From an uncultured Clostridia bacterium (GTDB taxonomy: Bacteria; Bacillota; Clostridia; Oscillospirales; Ruminococcaceae), in the NCBI GenBank assembly GCA_947168885.1, contig CAMVNQ010000012.1, positions 38,447-102,446 of the forward strand: a stretch of 64,000 bases of DNA, written 5' to 3'. The position numbers were made by a program, and so were the translations under genes. The notes under the pieces are model-generated. The model worked only from the letters and a program-made list of their open reading frames with translations, made no database searches and was not told where the DNA came from. Numbering within the stretch: position 1 is the first letter of the stretch; each line of letters starts with the position of its first letter. Shown here piece by piece: positions 26,140 to 35,396 of the stretch.

Positions 26140-27513
26140 ATGAAAAAGACAAAAGCAATATCAATGCTCATTTTAACACTGCTGAGTGGAATGGCTGTAT
26201 TCTTCATTTCCGCTTGCGACGGTGCATCAACCGGCGGGGTCAGGTATACCGTGAAAGGTGACCACGCCGTTGTATCGGGCTGCAGCAAAGCCATTGCACA
26301 GGACACGATACAACCGGAATACGAAGGTGTTCCTGTAACGGAGATAGATGATCTGGCGTTCAGGGAGTGTTCCGTAAAGAAAGTGGTGATACCGGAAAAC
26401 GTGACAGTTATCGGGCAGGCTGCTTTTGCGGAATGTACAGATCTCAGTGAGGTAACTCTGCCGAAAAGCCTTGAAAAGATCGGGGAAAAAGCGTTCCGTA
26501 AATGTACATCACTGAAGGAGATAATTATTCCCGAAGGGGCCACGTACATAGACCGCGAGGCGTTCAGAGACTGCTTTTCGCTCAATAATGCCGTGCTGCC
26601 CGAAAGCCTGAAACGGCTTGAAACATATGCGTTCCAGCACTGCACGAAACTGGAGGAAATACACATTCCCGGCAGTGTAGAGAAATTCGGTGAAGCTGTA
26701 TTTCAGGAGTGCCACGCTCTTAAAAGAATATATCTCGGAGAAGGGATAACCGAATGTGAACTCGGCATGAAGAGCCTTTCCGATAGCCTTGAGGAAGTGT
26801 ATTATCCCGCAAGCTATACGGGAAGGACATTCTACGGAAAGACCGCATATCTCAGTAACATAGACTGTGTGCGTTATGCGGAAGAAAGCGTCGTGAACTA
26901 TCAGTTCGGGGAAGGCTATTCGCCGGTAGTATGCAGCCTTGGAGATGCGCTGTCTGCGGGTCTCGCAGAGTGGAACTGCAATGTTCATACTTTCGGTGCT
27001 GTAGACGGAAATGTGGATATCATCAATAAGTCCGGCAAAGATCTGATAATAGAGCTTGCCGATGGCGATGTGATACCGACCGGAGATTTGCAGGAAGGCT
27101 TTACAGTACAGCAGGCTGCGAAGATCTTCCTGAGCGGTAAGGGCGGGAATTACGAGACCCTTGGTGTGGAGTTCCTCAAGCCGTATTACTTCGAGTCTGG
27201 ATACAGCGCCGAGGAGAGCTATTTGTCACTGAACGGCGAAGATAACTATTACCGGCTGATCAGGACAGACGGCAAGGTGGAGTTCGCGATACGGCTAACA
27301 GGCGGAGAAACGCAGAAAATGAGTTTCCCTGCCGGACAATACGAGCTTAAGATAGCTTCCGGAGATAATTGGCTCGGGGAAGAGAAGATGTACGGTGAGA
27401 ACGGAGACTATACCACCACAGGCCTTTTCACCTTCCAGCCCGGCAATGTATATATGATAACTGCATCACAATTCGGCAATATCAGTAAAGACTATGCTCC
27501 GTGGATAAACTGA
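26140..27513 (+). CDS. BspA-like leucine-rich-repeat lipoprotein
   Basis: 457 residues from ATG at 26140 (GAAAGGA upstream). Lipobox FISAC (Cys about 27). Residues about 65-220 hold five to six LRR_5 units of 23 residues (AFRECSVKKVVIPENVTVIG, AFAECTDLSEVTLP, AFRKCTSLKEIIIPEG). The second half has no recognised domain. BspA-like proteins of gut bacteria are surface-exposed and bind host or microbial ligands; the ligand is unknown. Confidence 0.85.
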   Translation: MKKTKAISMLILTLLSGMAVFFISACDGASTGGVRYTVKGDHAVVSGCSKAIAQDTIQPEYEGVPVTEIDDLAFRECSVKKVVIPENVTVIGQAAFAECTDLSEVTLPKSLEKIGEKAFRKCTSLKEIIIPEGATYIDREAFRDCFSLNNAVLPESLKRLETYAFQHCTKLEEIHIPGSVEKFGEAVFQECHALKRIYLGEGITECELGMKSLSDSLEEVYYPASYTGRTFYGKTAYLSNIDCVRYAEESVVNYQFGEGYSPVVCSLGDALSAGLAEWNCNVHTFGAVDGNVDIINKSGKDLIIELADGDVIPTGDLQEGFTVQQAAKIFLSGKGGNYETLGVEFLKPYYFESGYSAEESYLSLNGEDNYYRLIRTDGKVEFAIRLTGGETQKMSFPAGQYELKIASGDNWLGEEKMYGENGDYTTTGLFTFQPGNVYMITASQFGNISKDYAPWIN

Positions 27514-27560
27514 TATTTATTGTTTCAGATCACGGCTGTGAATGTAATACAGAAAAGAAA

Positions 27561-27647
27561 GCCGAACTGAATGATAACAAATAAAAAATTGTCAAGCCCG
27601 CATCTCGCGGGCTTGTTTCTATTAATAGTAAGTTTAAATGGCTAGTA
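27561..27647 (+). repeat. Dispersed repeat T, copy 2
   Basis: Matches 12774-12860 and stops at GGCTAGTA, the first eight bases of a 17-bp unit, where the mobilizable element starts. Terminator stem at 27592-27616. Confidence 0.85.
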
Positions 27648-27670
27648 CCCATCATTGTCGAAATAATGTT

Positions 27671-29296
27671 TTATGACATCACTTCACAAGTGTTGACAAT
27701 GATGTCATAGATTCCGATTGCCGGTGCCTTCTTGACGGTATAGACTACATTATAGGCGAACGGCACACCATTCAGATAAATCTGTAAAACCGGATATTCG
27801 GGAACAACTATCTTATTTATCATCGAGCGGTAGAGTTCCTTGTTATCGATGCCTGCGTCGGTGTCTGATAATTTTCCGATATACTCAATAGCCTTTTCGA
27901 TTTCCGAAAGCTGATTGCGCTGATTTTCAGCGGCGTTCTGTAACTTGGTGATCTCTTCCGTAAGCCTTGCTATCTCGCTATCATAGAATACAGTCTGCTT
28001 TGTCAGGTCGTCCTTTGATATAAGCCCGTCAAGCACAAGGTCAATAGCCTTGCGTTTCTTGTTTTCATAACTTTCGATTTCAGCCCTCAACGGTGCAGGG
28101 TCAAAATCTTTCTTGCTCTTTTCAAGGCGCTGTACCTCCGAAAGCATTTCCTGTTCAAGCAGTACACGAAGTTCACTTATCTGTAAAACAATTGTTTCCA
28201 TAGCCTTCTCGACGATACGTTCATCTACGGTGTGATTGTCGCATCCGATAAGCTCTCCGTTAGGCGCATAGTGCTTTTCTTTACCATACATTATACGGTT
28301 GCGGCAGCTAACATTGTGAAACGCATTCCTCGAAGAACTACTGCTGACATAGCTGTACCCGCACTTGCCGCACTTCAACTTACCACTGAGCCAAAAGCTG
28401 TGAGAATGCTTTCTGCCTAACATCGAGAGATTGCTTCTTCTTGCCAATTCAGCCTGAACGCTATCCCACATTTCCCGCGAAACAATAGGTTCGTGATGAT
28501 TTTTGACCGTTATCAACGGAGCGTCGGGATTGTCGCCGTGATTAACAAGAGTCTTTTCTGCAAGTACATTGGGCTTATATACCTTCCACTGCGTCAGATC
28601 GCCGACATATTTGTCGTTTTTCAGAATTTTCAGGACGTGCTGGGGACTCCATACACGATTTTTCAGTGTTGGAATGCCTCTTGCAGCCAACTCATGAGCT
28701 ATGGTATCGGAGCCTTTTCCCTCATAAAGATACATATTAAATATATCCTTGACGATCTCGGCTTCTTCGGGAACTATTTCAAGTTTTCCGTCAATGACCT
28801 TGAATCCATAGATACGACCGCAGCCGAGTACTTCACCATTTTCCATACGGCGCTTCATTCCCCATTTGATACGCTCGGACATTTTGCGGCTCTCTTCCTG
28901 TGCAATAGATGCCATGATTGATAAGCGGAGCTCCCCGTCCTTGTCGTTAGTGTCGATGCCGTCATTCATGAATATAACACGAATGTGGAGATCGGTGAGC
29001 TTACGGGTGTAAGTAAGGGTATCGACCGTATTTCTTGCAAAACGCGATACTTCCTTTGTGAGTACGAGATTTATCTTCCCGGCTTCACAATCAGCGATCA
29101 TCCGGTTGAATCCGTCACGCTTCTTGGTCGAAGTTCCGGTAATGCCTTCATCATAATAGACCTCGATTAATTCCCAATCTTCGTGACCGCCGATATACTC
29201 GGTAAAGTACGCTATCTGAACGGAAAGCGAATTGAGCTGATCCTGAAAATCAGTGCTGACGCGGCAGTATGCCGCAACTTTTGTTTTAGTGTTCAT
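27671..29296 (-). CDS. Large serine recombinase (TnpX/TndX-like)
   Basis: 541 residues. Resolvase domain at 1-150 with the nucleophile Ser in AAYCRVSTD and the conserved DEGITGT and SRFARN blocks; recombinase domain at about 170-280; zinc ribbon with CGKCGYSY; long coiled coil at about 380-460; C-terminal tail. This is the layout of Tn4451/Tn5397-type integrases, which insert and excise circular DNA without a replicative step. It sits 24 bases from the left end of the element, reading toward it. It should act on the attL and attR proposed here. Confidence 0.95.
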   Translation of the reverse strand: MNTKTKVAAYCRVSTDFQDQLNSLSVQIAYFTEYIGGHEDWELIEVYYDEGITGTSTKKRDGFNRMIADCEAGKINLVLTKEVSRFARNTVDTLTYTRKLTDLHIRVIFMNDGIDTNDKDGELRLSIMASIAQEESRKMSERIKWGMKRRMENGEVLGCGRIYGFKVIDGKLEIVPEEAEIVKDIFNMYLYEGKGSDTIAHELAARGIPTLKNRVWSPQHVLKILKNDKYVGDLTQWKVYKPNVLAEKTLVNHGDNPDAPLITVKNHHEPIVSREMWDSVQAELARRSNLSMLGRKHSHSFWLSGKLKCGKCGYSYVSSSSSRNAFHNVSCRNRIMYGKEKHYAPNGELIGCDNHTVDERIVEKAMETIVLQISELRVLLEQEMLSEVQRLEKSKKDFDPAPLRAEIESYENKKRKAIDLVLDGLISKDDLTKQTVFYDSEIARLTEEITKLQNAAENQRNQLSEIEKAIEYIGKLSDTDAGIDNKELYRSMINKIVVPEYPVLQIYLNGVPFAYNVVYTVKKAPAIGIYDIIVNTCEVMS

Positions 29297-29416
29297 TTTC
29301 CTCCTTCCCCCATTTATCGGGGATCAAGCAAATCCCCCTGCAAGTATATTTTACTCCTTTAAAGCAATTTTGTCAAGAGATATTTTTGCCTGCAAGGGGA
29401 TAATTTCATTGTCTAA

Positions 29417-29644
29417 TTATGCAGCATTATCTGTCTGTGAAGTCGGAGTGCTCGGCTGCATTGCGAGTAACTGCTCCAACTGGTCGGCGGTGATGATACC
29501 GCGTCTGTAAAAATCCTTGTAATAAGCGATCTTCATCGCGGTGATGATAGACTGCTTTTGCTCCTCCGTGAGCGTAGGTGCTGGTGTGATATTAACATCA
29601 GCATTATTATCTACGGCGGAATTCGTGAGTTCATTTCTTCTCAT
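29417..29644 (-). CDS. SHOCT-like small element protein
   Basis: 75 residues. MKIAYYKDFYRRGIITADQLEQLLAM resembles the SHOCT short helical domain. Small proteins of this kind are common between relaxase and serine recombinase in clostridial mobilizable elements; role unknown. Located 120 bases upstream of the recombinase and probably in one operon with it. Confidence 0.65.
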   Translation of the reverse strand: MRRNELTNSAVDNNADVNITPAPTLTEEQKQSIITAMKIAYYKDFYRRGIITADQLEQLLAMQPSTPTSQTDNAA

Positions 29645-29814
29645 TTAACCTCCATTCTTTACCGGCAGCCATGTATTTTTATAAGGCTTGTCCGGTCTAA
29701 TTGCTTCCTTCTCCCATATTTATATCTTTCTGTATGCCTGTGTTGCCCGTGACCGGGCATAACAAAGCTACGGCGGTATGCCCCCGTATATGTAAATCAA
29801 AGTATCACCTCCTA

Positions 29815-31407
29815 TTAACCGCGACCACGACCACGACCACGGTTCTTATGCGGCACGGTCGACTTTTGCGAGGACTCGTCCGGTTTGGGTTCGGACTTCT
29901 CCTGCACGTATTCCTGCTGCTTCGGTTTCGGTGGAATGTCCTGCACAGGCAGTTTCGACTCAGATTTGCCATACTTGGGTGCAGAACGCTCTTGTGTGAA
30001 AATACGGCGCTCGGCTTCAAGCTCCTGTTCTGACTTCATAAGATTAGAGATATAGTCACCCTTTGAGATACCATTGTAGGTGTCGGCAATCTCTTTGAAC
30101 GCACTAATCAGATTGGTATTGGTCTGCATCGTTTCTTTGAGATTCGCAATGCGCTCGTCGTATTCCTGTTTCTGCAATTCAAGTTTCCGTACATCTTCTG
30201 GAGACTTGATACCATGACGGGAAAGCGACTGCTTGGCAAGCTGCAACTTCATCTTTTCCGACAGAGTTTTATCAGGCTTATCATCGAGAGCGCGGAAGTT
30301 CTCATACTGAACAAGCAGATCGTTCAATCTGTGATGTTCTTCCGTGATCGCATTAAACTCCCTGACCGCAGAATCGTGAGCTGTCTGCGCTTCCTTCATT
30401 TTCGCTTCAAGTTCGCCTATGGAGTGAATATTCAGCTTGTTGATTAACGCGAGCTGAGCACCGAGCTGGAACACATCGCGGTCGTTGTGTGGCAGATATG
30501 GCAATTCTTCATCTCGCTTTACTTCACGCTTTTTCCCTTCGACTATACGCTTTGCGAGCTGTGCGATAATACCCGCAAAGCAGATAGTCAACACCTGTCC
30601 TTTGTTGTATGCGTCTTCGCGGGAAGCGTTGCCGAGATCGTCTCGCCACAAAATGCGCGTGTTGATATTCGCGATTGTGTAGTCGTCGCCGAGCGTTTTG
30701 AAGCACACAAATCGCTGCTGCCCCGGCGCTTTTATCGCGGGACGTTCGCCGTACCGAATCGCATAACCCCGTTGTTCGAGAGTCGCGGCAAGCTCGTCAA
30801 AATTCTTCGATGTCATCACAAGCGTGTCAATCTCGCGGCGAATCTTTTCTTTCCATGACGTTCCCCGTTTGTGGTGCAGCCATTCGCCGTAGGTCATGCC
30901 GCGCTTGCGATTAGTCTCGATGTATGGTACACCGAATGCAAGACACACCCTGTCCGAATGCTCGCGTATTTTTCGGCGGGTCGTATAATTGTCGTTGAAT
31001 TTATGTCCGTCGATTCCGTAAGTACAGATCAAAACGTGATTGTGTAGGTGTCCCTTGTCCACATGAGTAGCAATCACAGCCTGCACGTTGTCGCCGAACG
31101 CCTTTCGGATAAAAGCACAACCCATGCGGTGTACCAGCTCCGGTGTTAGGTTGGAGTCGGGCTTGAAAGACTGGATGTAGTGGATTGCCTTGACCCGCCG
31201 CTTGCCGACTGCTGGCAGGGGCTCATTAAACTTGTGGTGCGTGTAATTCTCGTAAATGTATTTCATGTTCAGATATGCGTCCTCGGCGTTGGTGAAGCAG
31301 TTCAAGGAGTTGCACAAAAACAGTCCCTCGGTCTTGTCGGGATTTAATATGTACCTCAACGTTGCCTTGACATTATCATGTGTCGCTATGGATTTTACTA
31401 TTGGCAT
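29815..31407 (-). CDS. MobA/MobL-type relaxase
   Basis: 530 residues. The nuclease domain has the metal-binding THVDKGHLHNHVL motif (about 108-120) and an upstream HYIQSF block. The middle part (SWKEKIRREIDTLV and on to QLGAQLALI) is shared with the fragment at 1997-3103. Residues about 340-450 form a coiled coil and the tail is Lys/Pro-rich, ending in RGRGRGRG. It would nick oriT and lead the DNA strand through a helper transfer channel. A hairpin-rich region 90-180 bases upstream may be oriT. Confidence 0.92.
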   Translation of the reverse strand: MPIVKSIATHDNVKATLRYILNPDKTEGLFLCNSLNCFTNAEDAYLNMKYIYENYTHHKFNEPLPAVGKRRVKAIHYIQSFKPDSNLTPELVHRMGCAFIRKAFGDNVQAVIATHVDKGHLHNHVLICTYGIDGHKFNDNYTTRRKIREHSDRVCLAFGVPYIETNRKRGMTYGEWLHHKRGTSWKEKIRREIDTLVMTSKNFDELAATLEQRGYAIRYGERPAIKAPGQQRFVCFKTLGDDYTIANINTRILWRDDLGNASREDAYNKGQVLTICFAGIIAQLAKRIVEGKKREVKRDEELPYLPHNDRDVFQLGAQLALINKLNIHSIGELEAKMKEAQTAHDSAVREFNAITEEHHRLNDLLVQYENFRALDDKPDKTLSEKMKLQLAKQSLSRHGIKSPEDVRKLELQKQEYDERIANLKETMQTNTNLISAFKEIADTYNGISKGDYISNLMKSEQELEAERRIFTQERSAPKYGKSESKLPVQDIPPKPKQQEYVQEKSEPKPDESSQKSTVPHKNRGRGRGRG

Positions 31408-31499
31408 TTTCTTTCTCCTTCCTTTTTCCGTTTGTTTTCTGTGCCGCAGTTAGCGGCGTATTACAGGTTCGGTCGTTAGCATGAATCTATGGGGGTCAG

Positions 31500-31590
31500 G
31501 CAGTTTTGAGAAGCAAAACTGCCGCGGATTTTTTGGGGGCAAGCCCCAAAATCCGGAAAGTGTACGTACACTTTCTCTGCTTGCGTAAGA
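31500..31590 (-). other. Possible oriT: three consecutive hairpins
   Basis: GCAGTTTTG/CAAAACTGC, then a G/C-rich stem-loop (GGATTTT...AAAATCC), then the perfect 20-bp palindrome GAAAGTGTACGTACACTTTC, followed by TCTGCTTGCGTAAGAGTG. It lies just upstream of the relaxase gene, the usual place of oriT. No nic site is proven. Confidence 0.4.
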
Positions 31591-31921
31591 GTGTTTTTTA
31601 AGCCGGTGTACGGATACCGGCTGTTTCAAAATCTGAGCGATTCCGGTCTTTTTTATGTATCTGCATGACCGATTATTTTCCCTCTCACTATAAGGGAAAA
31701 TTTAACATCGTTTTTTAAGGGTAAATCACTCGCATTTTTGATATTTTCAGAAAGTTCGTGCAAGTTGCTGGGTCAGCGACTTTGGAACGATGTTCATTTG
31801 TGCATTTTTTCGCCTATCCCGTAGTTATCGCAAATCAGAAATCGACTGCCTGATAAAAGGTCTCTCATAAAGAGGGAAAATAAACTGCGTTTTTTGCGGT
31901 AGTTTCACACAATTTTCATTT

Positions 31922-32261
31922 TAAATCAGCGTTATCGACAATGACGGGGACAGGCTTTTGTGCAGATGTGACATGGAATAGCTCGCAACCGGTGTCGGCA
32001 TTTCCCTTTCGGGTATAAGCATACCACAAGCAGCGGGGCTGTGCCGTATGTTCCATAAGAAAAATAAATTTCTTTTTACGGTGGTTGCGTTCGATATATG
32101 GAATGAGGTCAAGCTGATTTCTGCGGCCTCGATATAACTGAGATCCGCGGCGGCATCGTGCTGTCGGCGGGTTATGCAGTTTTCGTTGGCTACCAATACC
32201 GTCCTATTTATATTATACTGCCAAACCGAGCCGAACTCTATGAGCGCAATTTGACGGCTAT
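31922..32261 (+). other. Possible decayed reading frame in a gene-free stretch
   Basis: 31591-32540 has no convincing gene. One rightward frame with only two stops (VVAFDIWNEVKLISAASI, ASCCRRVMQFSLATN) may be a dead ORF of element origin; an opposite frame of 91 codons overlaps it. Direct A/T-rich repeats (CTCTCA..A.AGGGAAAAT) stand at about 31680 and 31862. Confidence 0.25.
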
Positions 32262-32544
32262 TTGATGAAAAACGCGATAAACATACTTTACTAAACCGAA
32301 GCCGACCCTCTACTTATAATATACCTTATGCGAGGGTTGTTTCCCATGACCTTTTTTTGACCGATTTTATACCGAATCGGGTGATCTTAACGTTTCTGTT
32401 GTTGCAATTGTAACAAAAACTCGGTATAATGTTGTATGAAATAACGAAATTATAATATTTTTAGAAAACCTGACATGTTTTTGAGACTTTCGGGGTTTTA
32501 TAAGTGAAAGGTCCTTTCAACAGAAAGAGGGAGGTGAGATACGA

Positions 32545-33054
32545 ATGACCGATAGCGAATTTGAACATTATGTCAAGCTATATCGCCGAAATGTGTTTGC
32601 CATTGCACTCTGTCTGGTTCGCAACGAGTATGATGCCGATGATATTACTCAAGAAGTCTTTATGCGATTATACAAGTACAGCGGAGCTTTCAACGATGAT
32701 GAACATGTTAAGGCATGGCTGATAAGATGTGCTGTTAATCGCGGGAAAACTTTGCTCGGCTCACGCTGGCACAAATTTTCCCAGCCGCTTGAAGCTGCTG
32801 CGGAACTGATACATACCGACAGTTATAACGATGACAGCCCGCTTCTGCGGTTAATGGGAAAGCTGAACAAAAATAATCGTATCACACTTCATATGTATTA
32901 TTATGAAGGCTACACAACAGAACAAATAGCAAGTATATTAGGAATAAGCACTAACGCCGTCATATCCCGGTTAAGCCGGGCACGGAGACAATTGAAAAAG
33001 CTTATCACCGATGAAAGGAATGACGATAATGGAATACAAAGATCTTTTCGATGA
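32545..33054 (+). CDS. ECF-type RNA polymerase sigma factor
   Basis: 169 residues, GGGAGGTGAG before the ATG. Region 2 (DADDITQEVFMRLYKY) and region 4 (YYEGYTTEQIASILGISTNAVISRLSRARRQLKKL) are complete. The next gene overlaps its end by 26 bases and encodes the likely anti-sigma factor. It may drive the element's cargo, but no shared promoter motif was recognised. Confidence 0.9.
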   Translation: MTDSEFEHYVKLYRRNVFAIALCLVRNEYDADDITQEVFMRLYKYSGAFNDDEHVKAWLIRCAVNRGKTLLGSRWHKFSQPLEAAAELIHTDSYNDDSPLLRLMGKLNKNNRITLHMYYYEGYTTEQIASILGISTNAVISRLSRARRQLKKLITDERNDDNGIQRSFR

Positions 33055-34159
33055 TGTTATGTATGAAAAATATGATACAACTCCTCTTTCAGACGATAAC
33101 GCATTTATTCAAAGTGTTAAAGAAAGGGCGAGAAATATGGAAAAGAAGAAAATAAGATTTAAGAAGCCGGCTGTTATCGCGGCTTCGATAGCGGTAGCGG
33201 CGGCATTGACCGTTTCGGTGGGAGCGGCGACGAATTGGGATATAGTTTCGCTGTTCCAAAGCAACAATGCAGATGAACGTGAGAAACGCGAACTGATAGT
33301 TGACGAGATCGACAAGGAGTACAATGTCGTCATGAATAAAGACGCTGTCATAGACAGCACTGACTCCGCAGGGGAGTATGAGCTGCTCAGCGGGATATCG
33401 CACACTATCGATAAAACCGTTGACTATGACAACTATCTGCTACACATCAGCGGTTACTCATGTGACGGAAGTCATGTTAAGGTATTGTACGACATCACAT
33501 ATAAGAACGGGTACGAAGAAATCAAAAACAAGATAGAACAGGACAACCATCGGGATTTTAATCCGTTCAGTCTCTGGCTTTCCGATGAAAACAGCGACGC
33601 ACTGACTACAGGCGCAAGCGGCGGTCCGACTATCGACTACAATGATTACGGAGATAATATTCCGTTTTCCTGTAAATTTAATCTGAGAAAACCCGTTACC
33701 TCTGAAAAAGCTGTTCTCTCGTTTTTTGATGACAGAAAGAATACGGACACATCTCCGTATGATATTAAAGATGCCGTTGTTTCATTCGAGATCGATCTTA
33801 CCATTCCGGGAATGAAATCCTTGGATATAGACACAGATATTAATGAAACTCTCAATAAAGGCAGGAGCGTAAATATAAGTAAGATAACTGTCTCATCTTT
33901 CGGAGTAACAGCGTACTGTGTTATTGATGATAATAATATTGATATCTTTACCGAGCTGGGACAAATGCCGATATACATCACCTATAACAATGGAACTACG
34001 GTCGATGTTTCCGGCTACGGCAGCGGAGCCGGCGGAAATACTATACCGCGTGATGACGGATCCTTTGATCTTATTGTCGATATATCCTCCGGCGGTACGG
34101 TTATTGATGTTGACAACATCAAAGAAGTACAGATATATAATGAAATTATCGAATTGTAA
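33029..34159 (+). CDS. Membrane anti-sigma-like protein (DUF4179-type)
   Basis: 376 residues from ATG at 33029 (GAAAGGA 9 bases upstream; in-frame ATGs at 33011 and 33020 are alternatives). Short cytoplasmic head (EYKDLFDDVMYEKYD), one membrane helix (PAVIAASIAVAAALTVSVGA at about 46-66), and a 300-residue outer beta-rich part. This is the usual form of anti-sigma partners of ECF factors in Clostridia: the outer domain senses a signal and the head binds sigma. The signal is unknown. Confidence 0.8.
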   Translation: MEYKDLFDDVMYEKYDTTPLSDDNAFIQSVKERARNMEKKKIRFKKPAVIAASIAVAAALTVSVGAATNWDIVSLFQSNNADEREKRELIVDEIDKEYNVVMNKDAVIDSTDSAGEYELLSGISHTIDKTVDYDNYLLHISGYSCDGSHVKVLYDITYKNGYEEIKNKIEQDNHRDFNPFSLWLSDENSDALTTGASGGPTIDYNDYGDNIPFSCKFNLRKPVTSEKAVLSFFDDRKNTDTSPYDIKDAVVSFEIDLTIPGMKSLDIDTDINETLNKGRSVNISKITVSSFGVTAYCVIDDNNIDIFTELGQMPIYITYNNGTTVDVSGYGSGAGGNTIPRDDGSFDLIVDISSGGTVIDVDNIKEVQIYNEIIEL

Positions 34160-34171
34160 AAGACACAACAC

Positions 34172-34207
34172 AAAAGCGCACGGGCTACGGCTCGTGCGCT
34201 TTTGTTA
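34172..34207 (+). terminator. Terminator of the sigma operon
   Basis: AAAAGCGCACG pairs with CGTGCGCTTTT, followed by GTTATGTT. Confidence 0.75.
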
Positions 34208-34413
34208 TGTTGATAGAGGTTTTACGATCATTTTCAGAATATATCAAAGCTGTTAGGCATTAATACCGCTATTTCCGCGTATAATACCAATTCCGAGCTG
34301 ATCTGATACCGACAATCCCGCGCTCGAAACGGCATATACCGATTTGCGCGAGAAATGATACCGCGCTGATACCAAATCCGCTGAAAATCGACAGCGCCCC
34401 ATATTTTCATCGT

Positions 34414-34618
34414 CTCTGACCGCCGAGTATAGCCAAACAAATAAATTTACGGCGGTCAGAGGCGATAGGCAGGTAGCACCGCTGGCTATACAAATCCCGA
34501 CTGACGACGGGCTTTGCATAGACTGCGCGGTACTACCTGCTCAGGAGGGAGCGCCCTCCCGAGACCTACCCCAAAATGCGGTCGCTTGGGCGACCGTGAA
34601 AGCGGCGCAGGAGCGCCG
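34414..34618. other. Cluster of four strong hairpins without a gene
   Basis: CTCTGACCGCCG/CGGCGGTCAGAG (24-base loop), GGAGGG-AGCG-CCCTCC, CGGTCGC/GCGACCG and CGGCGC-AGGA-GCGCCG. The stretch 34208-34796 has no ORF of gene quality. It could be a structured RNA, an origin of transfer or replication of the element, or fragments of GC-rich repeats. Confidence 0.4.
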
Positions 34619-34796
34619 GAAAATAAAAATATAATGGCAGAAAATTGGCGTCGATAAGTTCCAACTTTGTGACCGGTTTAGCAGCTTGGTTCTAATAGAT
34701 CATAGGTAATTGCTTAAACCTTTTCGTCGTGAACCGAAAAAATCAGATTGTTATCTTTCATCGTCAGCATACTTCTTCATACGAAAATAATCGAAA

Positions 34797-34836
34797 AAGC
34801 GGGAATGCCAGCATCTTTTACTGGTATTCCCGCTTA
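34797..34836 (-). terminator. Terminator of the HxlR gene
   Basis: On the minus strand GCGGGAATACCAG pairs with CTGGCATTCCCGC, then TTTTTC. Confidence 0.75.
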
Positions 34837-34848
34837 TTTCTTATAACA

Positions 34849-35172
34849 TCAGATCCGGCTTTTGTAATTATTCCCCCAAGCCTGCATAGCATCAAGTATC
34901 GGGCGCATACTTTCTCCAAGCTCGCTGAGCGCATATTCCACCCTCGGCGGTACTTCGGGATAAACGGTGCGTGTGATGATGCCGTCGGATTCCATCGAGC
35001 GAAGGCTGTCGGTGAGAACCTTCTGACTGATGCCTTCAAGCGACTTCATCAGCTCATTGAACCGCCACGGGCGGACAAGCAGATTTCGCAGTATCAGCAG
35101 TTTCCACTTATTTCCGATGAGCTGTACGGTAGTAGCCACAGGGCATTCCGGCAGTTCTTCTTTTTTTATCAT
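34849..35172 (-). CDS. HxlR-family regulator
   Basis: 107 residues from ATG at 35172 (GGAGG 8 bases upstream). The winged helix is complete: CPVATTVQLIGNKWKLLILR, then GISQKVLTDSLRSMESDGII and the PRVEYALSELG wing. HxlR proteins answer small electrophiles, aldehydes or redox signals through conserved Cys; one Cys stands at about residue 9 (PECP). It is divergent from the RiPP operon with a 225-base shared control region holding two palindromes. Confidence 0.9.
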   Translation of the reverse strand: MIKKEELPECPVATTVQLIGNKWKLLILRNLLVRPWRFNELMKSLEGISQKVLTDSLRSMESDGIITRTVYPEVPPRVEYALSELGESMRPILDAMQAWGNNYKSRI

Positions 35173-35199
35173 GGCGATTATCCTCCAATAGTTTAAATT

Positions 35200-35252
35200 T
35201 GAATGTAACATTCATTTTTGAATATTATAGCATATTTAAATAATTTTTTCAA
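35200..35252 (-). promoter_or_regulatory. HxlR promoter and autoregulatory palindrome
   Basis: Leftward TTGAAA, 17 bases, TATAAT (35224-35252). The perfect palindrome TGAATGTAACATTCA (35200-35214) sits at the transcription start, a likely operator. Confidence 0.75.
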
Positions 35253-35280
35253 GACTTTTCCGCGCAGTTATCCAATACTT

Positions 35281-35344
35281 ACTTTTTTGTAACTATCCCA
35301 CAAAAAAGTGCGTACTTCACAAGCCCTGAAAAGTATGATATAGT
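35281..35344 (+). promoter_or_regulatory. RiPP operon promoter with upstream inverted repeat
   Basis: TTCACA, 17 bases, TATAGT (35316-35344). Directly upstream ACTTTTTTGT and ACAAAAAAGT form a perfect 10-bp inverted repeat with a 9-base spacer (35281-35309), a likely HxlR-family binding site; its position next to the -35 box would suit activation. Confidence 0.7.
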
Positions 35345-35396
35345 TATATCAGCGGGAACGGAAAGTACCCGAAATAATTTCAAGGAGGCTTTCATC

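Noticed and set aside
25824..26666. Leftward frame continuing to a 402-residue protein
   Set aside because: This part is antisense to the LRR lipoprotein, which has promoter, ribosome site, signal and repeats; only the last 121 codons look real.
31921..32196. Leftward 91-codon frame
   Set aside because: No ribosome site, no family, and an opposite decayed frame looks at least as good.
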